DNA of 47,207 nt. Source: Bacteroidota bacterium. Its GTDB lineage: Bacteria; Bacteroidota; Bacteroidia; Sphingobacteriales; Sphingobacteriaceae. The notes beneath the pieces are model-generated. The model was given only the letters and a program-made list of their open reading frames with translations. It had not been told where the DNA came from and did not search any database. The DNA lies in the NCBI GenBank assembly GCA_013288685.1, contig JABDBM010000024.1, positions 1-47,207 of the forward strand. Reading direction: 5' to 3'. Positions 33,616 to 41,411 of this stretch are shown here, one piece after another; position 1 is the first letter of the stretch; each line of letters begins with the position of its first letter. Both the position numbers and the translations under genes were made by a program.

Positions 33616-34461
33616 CTACTTATAATCCACCATTACCTGCCTGGCTTCGCCTAACCCATCCACACCCAATTCAATAACGTCGCCCGCCTTCAAATAAAAC
33701 GGCGGTTTCATGCCTAAGCCTACGCCTGCGGGGGTGCCTGTTGAAATAATATCGCCGGGCAACAAAGTCATAAACTGACTGGTGTATGCTATTACATTGG
33801 GAATATTAAAAATAAAATTGCTGGTATTGCCATCCTGCATCATTTTCCCGTTGAGTTTTAGCCAAAGGCGAAGCTTATGCGGATCGGCAATTTCGTCTTT
33901 AGTGGCCATAAACGGCCCCATTGGCGCAAACGTATCGCAGCCTTTGCCTTTATCCCAGGTACCGCCGCGCTCTATCTGAAATTCACGTTCGGATACATCA
34001 TTATGCAGCACATAACCTGCCACATAATCCATTGCATCTTCTTCGCTTACATAGCTTGCCTTTTTGCCAATTACAATAGCCAGTTCCACTTCCCAGTCCG
34101 TTTTTACCGAGTTTTTGGGGATGGTAATTTCATCAAACGGACCTGTTAATGCAGTAGTCGATTTCATGAATATTACAGGCTCAGTTGGCGGGGTAGCATT
34201 GGTTTCGCGGGCATGATCAATATAATTTAATCCGATACATACTATTTTAGACGGGCGTGTAAACGGACAGCCCAGGCGCACATCATCTGCAACTTCGGGC
34301 AGCATGTTGCCGTCAATAAAATCAGCCAGGCGGGCTAAGCCGTCGGTTTCAAAAAACTGCTCGCCGTAATCTTCGCCAAATGCCGAAGTATCGTATTTTT
34401 TATCGTTAATAATTACCCCGGTTTTCTCTTTTCCAGGCTCACCGAATCGTATAAGCTTCAT
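33616..34461 (-). CDS. FAH-family hydrolase, probable 2,4-diketo-3-deoxy-L-fuconate hydrolase
   Basis: A 281-residue fumarylacetoacetate hydrolase family protein. The C-terminal catalytic fold starts at KIVCIGLNYIDHARE; metal ligands should be E124 and E126 in TDWEVELAIVIG and D155 in LHNDVSERE. KGCDTFAPMGPF, GDIISTGTPAGVGLG and the C-terminal GLGEARQ are also typical. It is the last gene of a leftward cluster with fucosidase, mutarotase, dehydratase and SDR, which points to the final step of non-phosphorylating L-fucose breakdown: hydrolysis of 2,4-diketo-3-deoxy-L-fuconate to pyruvate and L-lactate. The specific substrate is inferred from context. The start gives the standard MKLIRFGEPG. 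A toxin-antitoxin relic separates it from the SDR gene. Confidence 0.88.
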   Translation of the reverse strand: MKLIRFGEPGKEKTGVIINDKKYDTSAFGEDYGEQFFETDGLARLADFIDGNMLPEVADDVRLGCPFTRPSKIVCIGLNYIDHARETNATPPTEPVIFMKSTTALTGPFDEITIPKNSVKTDWEVELAIVIGKKASYVSEEDAMDYVAGYVLHNDVSEREFQIERGGTWDKGKGCDTFAPMGPFMATKDEIADPHKLRLWLKLNGKMMQDGNTSNFIFNIPNVIAYTSQFMTLLPGDIISTGTPAGVGLGMKPPFYLKAGDVIELGVDGLGEARQVMVDYK

Positions 34462-34511
34462 GTTGTTTTAGTTAGTGGTTAGTTCGACGCCCGAAATTAC
34501 ATTTTTATTTA

Positions 34512-34519
34512 TATCTTTG
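34512..34519 (+). promoter_or_regulatory. -7 box of the antitoxin gene
   Basis: TATCTTTG matches TAnnTTTG and ends 5 bases before the ATG at 34525, which implies a leaderless or nearly leaderless mRNA. No clear TTG -33 element is visible. Confidence 0.5.
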
Positions 34520-34524
34520 ATATT

Positions 34525-34713
34525 ATGACTGTTTTAACAATTGAAATTCCTGACGCCGAAACAGAAGAAGTTGTTAAATACCTCAAGGATAAGCATGTTG
34601 TTATAAAGGAAAACAGCATTAAAAACCTGGGTGAATTAACAATAGAAGATTACCGGAATGACACCTTAATGCGCGCTAAAAACAGGCGCGGTTCCGCTGC
34701 TAAATATTTATGA
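34525..34713 (+). CDS. Putative antitoxin of a PemK/MazF-type pair
   Basis: A 62-residue acidic-to-basic small protein beginning MTVLTIEIPDAETEEVVKYL and ending NRRGSAAKYL. It has a short beta-start and helix, then a basic C-terminus, a size and layout common among type II antitoxins, though I match it to no named antitoxin family. Its stop overlaps the ATG of the following PemK-like frame (ATGA, 34710-34713), the usual translational coupling of toxin-antitoxin pairs. It points against the fucose genes that surround it, so the pair looks inserted. With the toxin frameshifted, it may be free to decay. Confidence 0.6.
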   Translation: MTVLTIEIPDAETEEVVKYLKDKHVVIKENSIKNLGELTIEDYRNDTLMRAKNRRGSAAKYL

Positions 34714-35044
34714 TTTTACATCAGCGCGACATTATAGAAGTGCCTTTTTTTGATGCCGTCCCACATCCCGCAATTGTAGTTTCGGTACCCGATATTTTTG
34801 AAGCAGAAGGTTTTTTTTACGCAGTCAATTTATCCACCAAAAATGGCACCCCGACTGGACTTTCCAGATTAGTCCTGACATGATTAACAACCCACGAAAT
34901 TTCAAAAACGGCTTTGCTGTATGCCATGTAGTACAGCTCTATTATGCCGATGAAATTAGTAACAGGTTCGGCTCGCTAAAAGTAGAGCCGTTTAAAAATC
35001 TTATCGAAAAAATCAACCAGGTAATTTTCATCGGCAAGCATTAA
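34710..35044 (+). pseudogene. PemK/MazF-like toxin, frameshifted
   Basis: The frame from 34710 reads MILHQRDIIEVPFFDAVPHP, then AIVVSV and FYAVNLSTKN, and runs out of frame to a stop at 34881-34883. From about 34847 the homologous continuation is in another frame: HPDWTFQISPDMINNPRN, then FAVCHVVQLYYADEISNRFG and LIEKINQVIF, to TAA at 35042-35044. Joined, about 111 residues follow the PemK/MazF plan (D-I-VPF, P-IVVS, a middle strand, then RFG-LK-E-F-LI-KI), a ribosome-independent or mRNA-cutting endoribonuclease fold. A single-base deletion at 34845-34847 explains the break. T runs of 7 and 8 upstream are also possible slippage sites. It is probably inactive. Confidence 0.68.
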
Positions 35045-35130
35045 ACATCGGAGCACGCACCTATTGTTCGTAGGTTAAATTCTTCGTGTTTACCGAAGTA
35101 TTACAATAGCTTTTTATTACACCTCGCAAC

Positions 35131-35895
35131 TCAATTATTCAGCGTAATAAACCCGCCATCAACCGGGTAATCACTTCCCGTAATAAATCCGGCCTCGTCC
35201 GAGCATAAGTATAAGGCCAGCGCCGCTACTTCCTCCGGCTGCCCCATCCTGCCAATTGGTTGCGATTTGGATAGTTTCTCAAATATCTCCTCCTCTTTAC
35301 CTGCATAGTTTTTGGCAATAAAGCCATCCACAAAAGGCGTGTGGACCCTTGCCGGGGATATGCTGTTACAACGAATACCATCGTGTAAATAATCGCGGGC
35401 CACTGATAATGTCATGGCGTGTATAGCGCCTTTGCTGGTTGAATAGGCAAACCTGTCGGTAATACCCACATGTGCCGCTACCGATGCTGTGTTTAATATT
35501 ACACCACCGCCCCTGGCTTTCATTAATGGAATAGCTGCAAATAAACAATTATACACACCTTTTATATTTACATTGTAAATACGGTCGAAATCGGCTTCGC
35601 TGGTGTTATCGGCACGGCCAATATGGGCAATGCCTGCGTTGTTTACCAGGATGTCTATTTTACTTATGGCATCAAAAACATCAACCACTTGTTGCTGCTT
35701 ACTTACATCGCAGGTATGGGCAACAGCTTTGCCACCTGCTGCGGTTATTTCATTAACCGTATCGGTAGCTGCTTCGGCATTTAATTCAATGATATGTACC
35801 TCGGCGCCCTGCTTCGCGAAAAGGATGGACATTGCCCTGCCTATCCCGCTGCCGCCGCCTGTTATTATTGCTGATTTATTATTTAGTTGAAACAT
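35131..35895 (-). CDS. SDR dehydrogenase of the L-fucose cluster
   Basis: A 254-residue classical short-chain dehydrogenase/reductase. TGGGSGIGRAM binds the dinucleotide, CDVSKQQQV is the adenine-side Asp motif, NNAGIAHIG follows, the catalytic site is SVAAHVGITDRFAYSTSKGA (Ser, Tyr, Lys of YxxxK), and the C-terminus is ITGSDYPVDGGF. Between UxaA-type dehydratase and FAH-type hydrolase, its likely job is the NAD-linked oxidation of 2-keto-3-deoxy-L-fuconate to the 2,4-diketo acid; L-fucose dehydrogenase is the alternative. The start at 35895 (MFQLNNKSAI) is preferred: a Met 4 codons upstream (35907) lies in an 8-bp repeat tract. Confidence 0.9.
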   Translation of the reverse strand: MFQLNNKSAIITGGGSGIGRAMSILFAKQGAEVHIIELNAEAATDTVNEITAAGGKAVAHTCDVSKQQQVVDVFDAISKIDILVNNAGIAHIGRADNTSEADFDRIYNVNIKGVYNCLFAAIPLMKARGGGVILNTASVAAHVGITDRFAYSTSKGAIHAMTLSVARDYLHDGIRCNSISPARVHTPFVDGFIAKNYAGKEEEIFEKLSKSQPIGRMGQPEEVAALALYLCSDEAGFITGSDYPVDGGFITLNN

Positions 35896-35898
35896 TTG

Positions 35899-35946
35899 TT
35901 GGTTCATTGGTTCACTGATTCATTAGTTCGTTGGTGGATGGTTTGA
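35899..35946. repeat. 8-bp-period degenerate repeat tract
   Basis: Six octamers in exact register: TTGGTTCA, TTGGTTCA, CTGATTCA, TTAGTTCG, TTGGTGGA, TGGTTTGA. It covers the leader of the SDR gene and supplies a spurious upstream ATG in frame with it. Confidence 0.65.
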
Positions 35947-36023
35947 TACTCGATCCAACTTATCTCGAGTCACTAAACTCTAATCGCTGAGCTGCAGCTT
36001 CTTTACTGACTTTCCGGACTCTC

Positions 36024-37679
36024 CTATAAAGAAACCCCCCGTTTCCACGGGATAAAATCATCCTGGCCCAATTGAACGGCTTTGGGTTCAACTTCGCCGC
36101 TGGCTACCTGTATTACGTAGTTTAATATCCGTTCGCCGGCCTGCTGTATGGTTTCGGTACCTTCAATAATGGTACCGCAGTTAATGTCAATGATATCAGG
36201 CATTTTAAGCGCAAGCGCCGTATTGGTTGACAGCTTAATAACCGGTGTTATTGGGTTGCCTGTTGGCGTACCCAAGCCTGTGGTAAACAGCACAATGTTA
36301 GCCCCTGCACCAACTTCGGCGGTGGCACTCTCTACATCGCTGCCGGGAGTACAAAGCAAGTTTAAACCGGGTTTGGTTACCTTGGCGGGATAGTCGAGCA
36401 CGTCGGTTACCGGCGATGTACCGCCCTTTTTGGCTGCCCCTGCCGATTTGATGGCATCGGTAATTAAACCATCTTTTATGTTACCCGGCGATGGATTGGC
36501 ATAAAAACCCGATCCGCCTTCTTCGGCACGGGCGTTGTATGAAGTCATCAACTGCATAAAATAGTTGGCTTTTTCTTCATCAACACAGCGATCGCTCAAC
36601 TCCTGCTCCACACCGCAAAGCTCCGGGAATTCCGACAGGATAACCGAACCGCCCATTGCCACCAATATATCCGACGCATAACCCAATGCCGGGTTTGCCG
36701 ATATGCCCGAAAAACCATCGGAACCTCCACATTCCAAACCAATACACAATTTGGATAGCGGTGCCGGTTTACGTTCGTTTTGGTTGGCTTGTACCAGGCC
36801 GGCAAAGGTTTGCTTTAGGGCCTGCTGCATCATTTCGGCTTCGGTGCCTACTTTTTGTTGTTCTAAAATCACCAATGGCTTGCTAAAATTAGCGTCCCGT
36901 AAGGCTATTTCCTGCTGTAAAATACTTACCTGTGCATTCTGGCAGCCTAAACTTAAAATGGTTGCACCTGCTACGTTGGCGTGGGTAACATAGCCTGCAA
37001 TCAATCCGCATAAGGTTTGCGCATCCGAGCGGCTGCATCCACAGCCCATTTCGTGCGTTAAGAACTTTACACCATCAATATTTTTAAACAAGCGCTTGGA
37101 GTTGGCTTTATCAGCCGAAGCTGCTATATCGGCATTTAATATTTCCTCAACCGATTTGCCGGTTTTATACAAATCAACCAATTGGTCAACTTCGCCATCG
37201 TAGCTTTTGGTTTTCTTATAGCCCAGCTTATCTACCAGGGCCTCCTTTAAAACATCCACATTACGGTTCTCGCAAAACACCATCGGCACCACTATCCAGT
37301 AGTTACCTGTGCCTACCGAGCCATCAGCACGGTGATAGCCCATAAAAGTTTTACTATCAAAGTTGCTGGTGTCAGGCTTATGCCATTCCAGCTTGCGTGC
37401 GCCTAATTGAAAAGGCTCAGACGCATGATGAACGGTTTTGGTACTGATAGGGCCACCCTGCGGGATATATTCCGTTGCTTTAGCCACCAACACCCCATAC
37501 ATATAAACGGGTGCGTCCGGATTTAAATTAACCAGGCTGAATTTGTGCTTGGCTTTAACGGCTGCGGTTAACATAAAGGTTTGGTCCTCAAAATCAATCA
37601 CCGTATCTTTTTCCAAATCCTGTAAGGCAACCAAAACGTTATCTTTTGGATGTATTCTTAAAAATTTCTCTACCGACAT
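36024..37679 (-). CDS. UxaA-family altronate-type dehydratase
   Basis: A 551-residue dehydratase of the altronate/galactarate (UxaA/GarD) family, a metal-dependent sugar-acid dehydratase. An N-terminal SAF domain (about 1-100, ending EPFQLGARKLEWHKPD) is followed by the large domain with GYHRADGSVGTGNYWIVV, HEMGCGCSRSDA, LGCQNAQ, GLECGGSDGFSGISANPA and ELCGVEQ. Conserved Cys and His residues likely bind iron. The C-terminus is VQLGQDDFIPWKRGV, standard in the family. In this cluster it most likely dehydrates L-fuconate, a step done in other bacteria by an unrelated enolase-superfamily enzyme. Altronate is the other option, but no uronate genes (UxaB, UxaC) are nearby. The gap to the fucosidase gene is 47 bases, so they are likely co-transcribed. 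Confidence 0.9.
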   Translation of the reverse strand: MSVEKFLRIHPKDNVLVALQDLEKDTVIDFEDQTFMLTAAVKAKHKFSLVNLNPDAPVYMYGVLVAKATEYIPQGGPISTKTVHHASEPFQLGARKLEWHKPDTSNFDSKTFMGYHRADGSVGTGNYWIVVPMVFCENRNVDVLKEALVDKLGYKKTKSYDGEVDQLVDLYKTGKSVEEILNADIAASADKANSKRLFKNIDGVKFLTHEMGCGCSRSDAQTLCGLIAGYVTHANVAGATILSLGCQNAQVSILQQEIALRDANFSKPLVILEQQKVGTEAEMMQQALKQTFAGLVQANQNERKPAPLSKLCIGLECGGSDGFSGISANPALGYASDILVAMGGSVILSEFPELCGVEQELSDRCVDEEKANYFMQLMTSYNARAEEGGSGFYANPSPGNIKDGLITDAIKSAGAAKKGGTSPVTDVLDYPAKVTKPGLNLLCTPGSDVESATAEVGAGANIVLFTTGLGTPTGNPITPVIKLSTNTALALKMPDIIDINCGTIIEGTETIQQAGERILNYVIQVASGEVEPKAVQLGQDDFIPWKRGVSL

Positions 37680-37726
37680 CTATCTGTATTTTTTCCGGTT
37701 CAAATGTACGTAATCAAGTATAATTA

Positions 37727-39109
37727 TTATTGAAGTATCAGTTCAATAACAGGTATTTCATAAGGCGGCTTTTTTACCGGTAGCGTTAATTCAAGGTCGT
37801 CCTGGTTGCCGTTTGACGCGTTAGAAATCAGTTCCGAATCGTCGTTTAGCAATTGTGCATACTTAATTTTGCCTTTGTAGCCCGGTAATATCAGTTTACC
37901 ATTTGCGGGGTAGTTAAATAACTGAACGTATAAACGTTTGGTAGTTGGGTTATAGGTAAGTTTCTCGCCATCGGGTATTTTAAAAGCTGCAGGCGCATAA
38001 GTACAATTGTAAACCGATTTGCTGTTGGCGTGCATCCAGTAGCTCAGGCTATCCAGTGCACGGGTGGCACGGTAGTCAAATTCACCGCGGGCTGTTGGAC
38101 CAACGTTTAAAATAAGGTTACCGCCGTTGCTTACCGAACTAATCAATAAATCGAGCAGCTGGCGATGCGTTTTCCAGGTATTTTCATCGCGGTAATATCC
38201 CCACGATCCCGAAAAGGTTTGGCAGGTTTCCCAGGTTTTGCCATGGTATTTAGCCAGTTCGGCGGTGCTTACCTGTTCGGGAGTTTCAAAATCACCACCA
38301 TCTTTGTAATCTTCAAGCCCCAGCCTGTTATTTACAATTATGCCGGGTTGTAGTTTCCTTACCAGTTTCAGCAATTCTACCGCACCCCAATCCTGATCCC
38401 TCTTGCCGTGCTTTGAATCCTTTCCCCACGACCAGTCGAGCCACAGCACATCAATTTTGCCGTAATTGGTTAACAGTTCGGTTATCTGGTTGCGCATGTA
38501 TTGCCTGTATTTAGCCATATCGCGCCCTTTGTTTAAGCGCTCGTAATCGGCCTCGCTATGGTTAACCTGCATTAACGGATGTGCATCGTCCATGGTATAA
38601 TCGGGATGGTGCCAATCCAGCAGTGAATAATAGAAACCTACTTTTAAACCTTCGGCTCTGAAAGCATTTACATATTCGCGCACCAAATCGCGCTTGGCGC
38701 CGGTGTTTGTCGCCTTATAATCGGTGTATTTGGAATCGAACAGGCAAAAACCCTCATGATGCTTTGAGGTGAGCACCGCGTACTTCATACCCGCTGCTTT
38801 AGCTTGTTTGGCCCATTTTTGCGGCTCAAATAAATCGGGATTAAACTCATCAAAGTATTTTTGGTATTGTTCGTTCGTTAAATGCTCATTATGCTTTACC
38901 CATTCGTGCCGTGCAGCTAACGAATAAAGCCCCCAGTGAATAAACATCCCAAAACGCGCATCCGACCACCATTGCATACGGGCCTTTTTTTGGGCCTCGG
39001 TTTCGGTTCCTATCCTTTTTTGAGGGGTATTTGCTGCCGGCTGTTGTGCGCGGGCAGTGGTAATGGCCAGTGTTATTAACACCAACGCTATCTGCATTTT
39101 TTTTACCAT
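37727..39109 (-). CDS. GH29 alpha-L-fucosidase, secreted
   Basis: A 460-residue alpha-L-fucosidase of glycoside hydrolase family 29. The signal peptide (MVKKMQIALVLITLAITTARAQQ) puts it in the periplasm or on the surface. The TIM barrel carries RFGMFIHWGLYS, YAVLTSKHHEGFCLFDS, FYYSLLDWHHP, the nucleophile D225 in IDVLWLDWSWG, and GNLILNVGPTARG near its end, then a beta-sandwich. SWGYYRDENTW matches the loop of broad GH29-A types. It releases L-fucose, which the neighbouring genes process: the mutarotase lies 16 bases upstream and the dehydratase 47 bases downstream. The operon direction is leftward. Confidence 0.94.
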   Translation of the reverse strand: MVKKMQIALVLITLAITTARAQQPAANTPQKRIGTETEAQKKARMQWWSDARFGMFIHWGLYSLAARHEWVKHNEHLTNEQYQKYFDEFNPDLFEPQKWAKQAKAAGMKYAVLTSKHHEGFCLFDSKYTDYKATNTGAKRDLVREYVNAFRAEGLKVGFYYSLLDWHHPDYTMDDAHPLMQVNHSEADYERLNKGRDMAKYRQYMRNQITELLTNYGKIDVLWLDWSWGKDSKHGKRDQDWGAVELLKLVRKLQPGIIVNNRLGLEDYKDGGDFETPEQVSTAELAKYHGKTWETCQTFSGSWGYYRDENTWKTHRQLLDLLISSVSNGGNLILNVGPTARGEFDYRATRALDSLSYWMHANSKSVYNCTYAPAAFKIPDGEKLTYNPTTKRLYVQLFNYPANGKLILPGYKGKIKYAQLLNDDSELISNASNGNQDDLELTLPVKKPPYEIPVIELILQ

Positions 39110-39125
39110 AACAATTGCTGATATA

Positions 39126-39455
39126 TTATAATTGGAATATTTTGTTCATTAAAACCCATTTCTCGCCTTTTAATGCCTTTTTTAATGGTTGCTGAAAGTT
39201 CCACATCAGTGTTTCCCATTCCTGTACTTTGGCATTGGCCGCATCCATTTCGGCTTTTTTATCGAAACTAAAGCTGTCATCTGTTTCCATTATCATAAAC
39301 AAGCGCGTATCAAAGCGGTATATCTCCATATTGGTAATACCCGAACCGGTAATACTTTCCCTAATTTCGGGCCATATATCGGTATGATATTTTTCATATT
39401 CGGCTATTAAAGCCATATCGTCTTTTAAATCGAGGGTTAAACAATATCTGCGCAT
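39126..39455 (-). CDS. L-rhamnose/L-fucose mutarotase
   Basis: A 109-residue protein of the RhaM-like mutarotase family (DUF718), which interconverts the alpha and beta anomers of 6-deoxy sugars. The N-terminus RRYCLTLDLKDD, the helix EYEKYHTDIWPEI with Tyr20 and His24 (spaced as Tyr18 and His22 of E. coli RhaM), MEIYRFDTRLFMIMETDD and a C-terminal LMNKIFQL fit the family. It is the first gene of the cluster, 16 bases before the fucosidase gene. The context therefore suggests L-fucose as the actual sugar, even though the family name mentions rhamnose. Confidence 0.9.
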   Translation of the reverse strand: MRRYCLTLDLKDDMALIAEYEKYHTDIWPEIRESITGSGITNMEIYRFDTRLFMIMETDDSFSFDKKAEMDAANAKVQEWETLMWNFQQPLKKALKGEKWVLMNKIFQL

Positions 39456-39762
39456 GGCCGGTTTATTTTTGAAGTAATTGTACGATTAACAATTGTAAAA
39501 AAATATTCTAATTAAAAGTAAATATCATTCAAAGTATTCTGCATTATTTCATCATTGTTACGGTTTTATCAATTTGGGGAATTTCAGGTCGTTAACTCGT
39601 CTAAATTATATTTGCTTCAAATGCTGGTTTTTTCCATCATTAAGTATACTTTTATCATTTAATGATGGGAAAAGGCAGCATTTTTGTTACGATTTGTTTT
39701 TACGAAAATGTTATTGTAAATTTGTTGGAAAAAGCCAGCATTAACTGGCAAAGTAGCGCTTA
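39456..39762. other. Regulatory gap between the fucose cluster and hipBA
   Basis: The left part (39456-39600) is AT-rich and should carry the leftward fucose-cluster promoter, but I could not pick a clear box. The right part is filled by hipBA operator copies and promoter described separately. Confidence 0.4.
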
Positions 39763-39782
39763 ATGATGGAAAAAAACAGCAT
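39621..39782 (+). promoter_or_regulatory. hipB: hipBA promoter and four operator copies
   Basis: The word TAATGATGG-A-run-CCAGCAT (22 bases) occurs at 39621-39642 (inverted), 39660-39681 and 39761-39782, plus a partial copy at 39725-39741. Copies 1 and 2 form an inverted repeat. TTTG (39693-39696), 20 bases, then TAAATTTG (39717-39724) is a near-ideal promoter, with copy 3 on its start point and copy 4 covering the hipB ATG. This fits HipB autorepression. Confidence 0.82.
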
Positions 39783-40119
39783 AAAATGGAATACCACAAG
39801 CGATAATGCCGTGCTGGGCGTTATCGGCAATTTTATACAGCATACCCGCCTGCAGCAAAATAAAACCCAGCAACAAACAGCCGAAGCAGCAGGCATTAAC
39901 CGCTCAACCTTACGGGATATTGAAAAGGGAAACGGTGGCACCCTGCTTACCCTGGTGCAAATTTTAAGGGTATTGGATCAATTACCGGCTTTAAGAAACT
40001 TTGAAGTAGAAGAACAGATAAGTCCTTTGCTGTTGGCTAAACTGGAATTGAATAAACGCAAACGGGCCCGCAATAGCAATAAACCCGACGACAAAACTGA
40101 TATTAACCCCGGCTGGTAA
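39763..40119 (+). CDS. hipB: HipB-like antitoxin/XRE repressor
   Basis: A 118-residue DNA-binding protein of the XRE family. The helix-turn-helix is residues 20-75 (GNFIQHTRLQQNKTQQQTAEAAG, then INRSTLRDIEKGNG); the C-terminus is basic and polar (KRKRARNSNKPDD). As the first gene of a hip pair it should bind the operators upstream, repress its own operon and neutralise HipA. Its stop overlaps the hipA start by one base (TAATG). The first codons (MMEKNSI) are themselves part of an operator copy. The start at 39763 is fixed by the promoter layout, although the second Met would be equally possible. Confidence 0.9.
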   Translation: MMEKNSIKWNTTSDNAVLGVIGNFIQHTRLQQNKTQQQTAEAAGINRSTLRDIEKGNGGTLLTLVQILRVLDQLPALRNFEVEEQISPLLLAKLELNKRKRARNSNKPDDKTDINPGW

Positions 40120-41411
40120 TGATCACATCGGCATTTATAAATATATGGGATAAGCGTACCGGCGCCATTGCCTGGAATGCTGATACCGGCCTTGCATCGT
40201 TTGAGTTTGAGCCTGCGTTTATACGCCAGGGGCTGGATATAGCGCCCGTAAAGATGCCACTGACCAACGCTCCCGGCAGGATATTTTCATTTAGTGAATT
40301 GCGGGATAGCCAAACCTTTAGAGGATTGCCCGGCTTACTGGCAGATGTATTGCCCGACCGGTTTGGAAACACACTGATCAACGCCTGGCTGGCCCGTGCC
40401 GGTCGTGCTGAAAACAGCATGAACCCGGTTGAGGTACTTTGCTTTATTGGCAAACGCGGCATAGGCGCACTGGAGTTTGAACCGGTAGTACCTAAAAGCA
40501 ACGATGCCGCTACCAAAATAGAGGTAGACAGCCTTGTAGACATTGCCGAAGCGATATTAACTGGCAGGCAAAACTTCCATACCACCTACCCCGAGCACGA
40601 GGAAAAGGCGCTGATGGACATACTGAAGATAGGTACCTCGGCAGGCGGTGCAAGGGCCAAGGCGCTGATAGCCTACAACGAAACAACCGGCGAAATAAAA
40701 AGCGGACAGGCCGATGCTCCCGAAGGCTTTACCCATTGGCTGCTGAAATTGGACGGGGTGCATGATACGCAATTCGGTGCCTCAAAGGGATACGGGCGGG
40801 TGGAAATGGCCTATCACCTGATGGCGGTAGATTGCGAAATAGAAATGACCGAATGCCGCCTGCTGGAAGAAAACGGTCGTGCGCATTTTATGACCAAACG
40901 GTTTGACCGCACCGCCGGACACGAGAAGCTGCACATGCAAAGCTTTTGCGGCATACAGCATTTTGATTTTAACGATGTGGGGCTATATAGCTACGAGCAA
41001 TTATTTCAAACCATGCGCACCCTGCGGCTCGATTATCCGCAAGCGGAACAATTGTACCGCCGGATGGTATTTAATGTACTGGCCCGTAATTGCGATGACC
41101 ATACTAAAAACTTTGCTTTTTTAATGGATAAAACCGGCCAATGGCGGCTATCCCCGGCCTTTGATGTGTGCCATGCGTACAGGCCGGGTAGTTTGTGGGT
41201 AAGTCAGCAATCGTTATCGGTAAACGGTAAAAGGCAGGGAATTAACCGTGACGATTTATTGGAAGTAGCCCGCCAGATGAATGTAAAAAAGGCCAACAAC
41301 ATTATTAACCAGGTACTGGCATCGTTGGCCAAATGGGCGGAGTTTGCCGGCAAATGCCATGTGGATGAGCCTTTACAGCAAGCCATCGGAAAAACGTTGT
41401 TAAGTGTTTAA
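40119..41411 (+). CDS. hipA: HipA-like serine/threonine kinase toxin
   Basis: A 430-residue type II toxin kinase with both HipA domains (HipA_N couple domain from about 1-120, kinase core to the end). Motifs: the glycine loop IGTSAGGARAK (171-181), whose S174 corresponds to the autophosphorylated Ser150 of E. coli HipA; Lys210 in HWLLKLDG; catalytic NCDDHTKNFAF (324-334) with Asp and Asn; and the metal Asp349 in LSPAFDVCH. The known substrate of E. coli HipA is glutamyl-tRNA synthetase; here it is not known. It is translationally coupled to hipB. Its stop overlaps the stop of the convergent outer-membrane gene by 2 bases. It appears complete. Confidence 0.94.
   Translation: MITSAFINIWDKRTGAIAWNADTGLASFEFEPAFIRQGLDIAPVKMPLTNAPGRIFSFSELRDSQTFRGLPGLLADVLPDRFGNTLINAWLARAGRAENSMNPVEVLCFIGKRGIGALEFEPVVPKSNDAATKIEVDSLVDIAEAILTGRQNFHTTYPEHEEKALMDILKIGTSAGGARAKALIAYNETTGEIKSGQADAPEGFTHWLLKLDGVHDTQFGASKGYGRVEMAYHLMAVDCEIEMTECRLLEENGRAHFMTKRFDRTAGHEKLHMQSFCGIQHFDFNDVGLYSYEQLFQTMRTLRLDYPQAEQLYRRMVFNVLARNCDDHTKNFAFLMDKTGQWRLSPAFDVCHAYRPGSLWVSQQSLSVNGKRQGINRDDLLEVARQMNVKKANNIINQVLASLAKWAEFAGKCHVDEPLQQAIGKTLLSV

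Noticed and set aside
36596..36993. Frames of 69 to 96 codons opposite or within the UxaA-type gene
   Set aside because: They translate the GC-rich codons of the dehydratase in other frames and lack any known motif.
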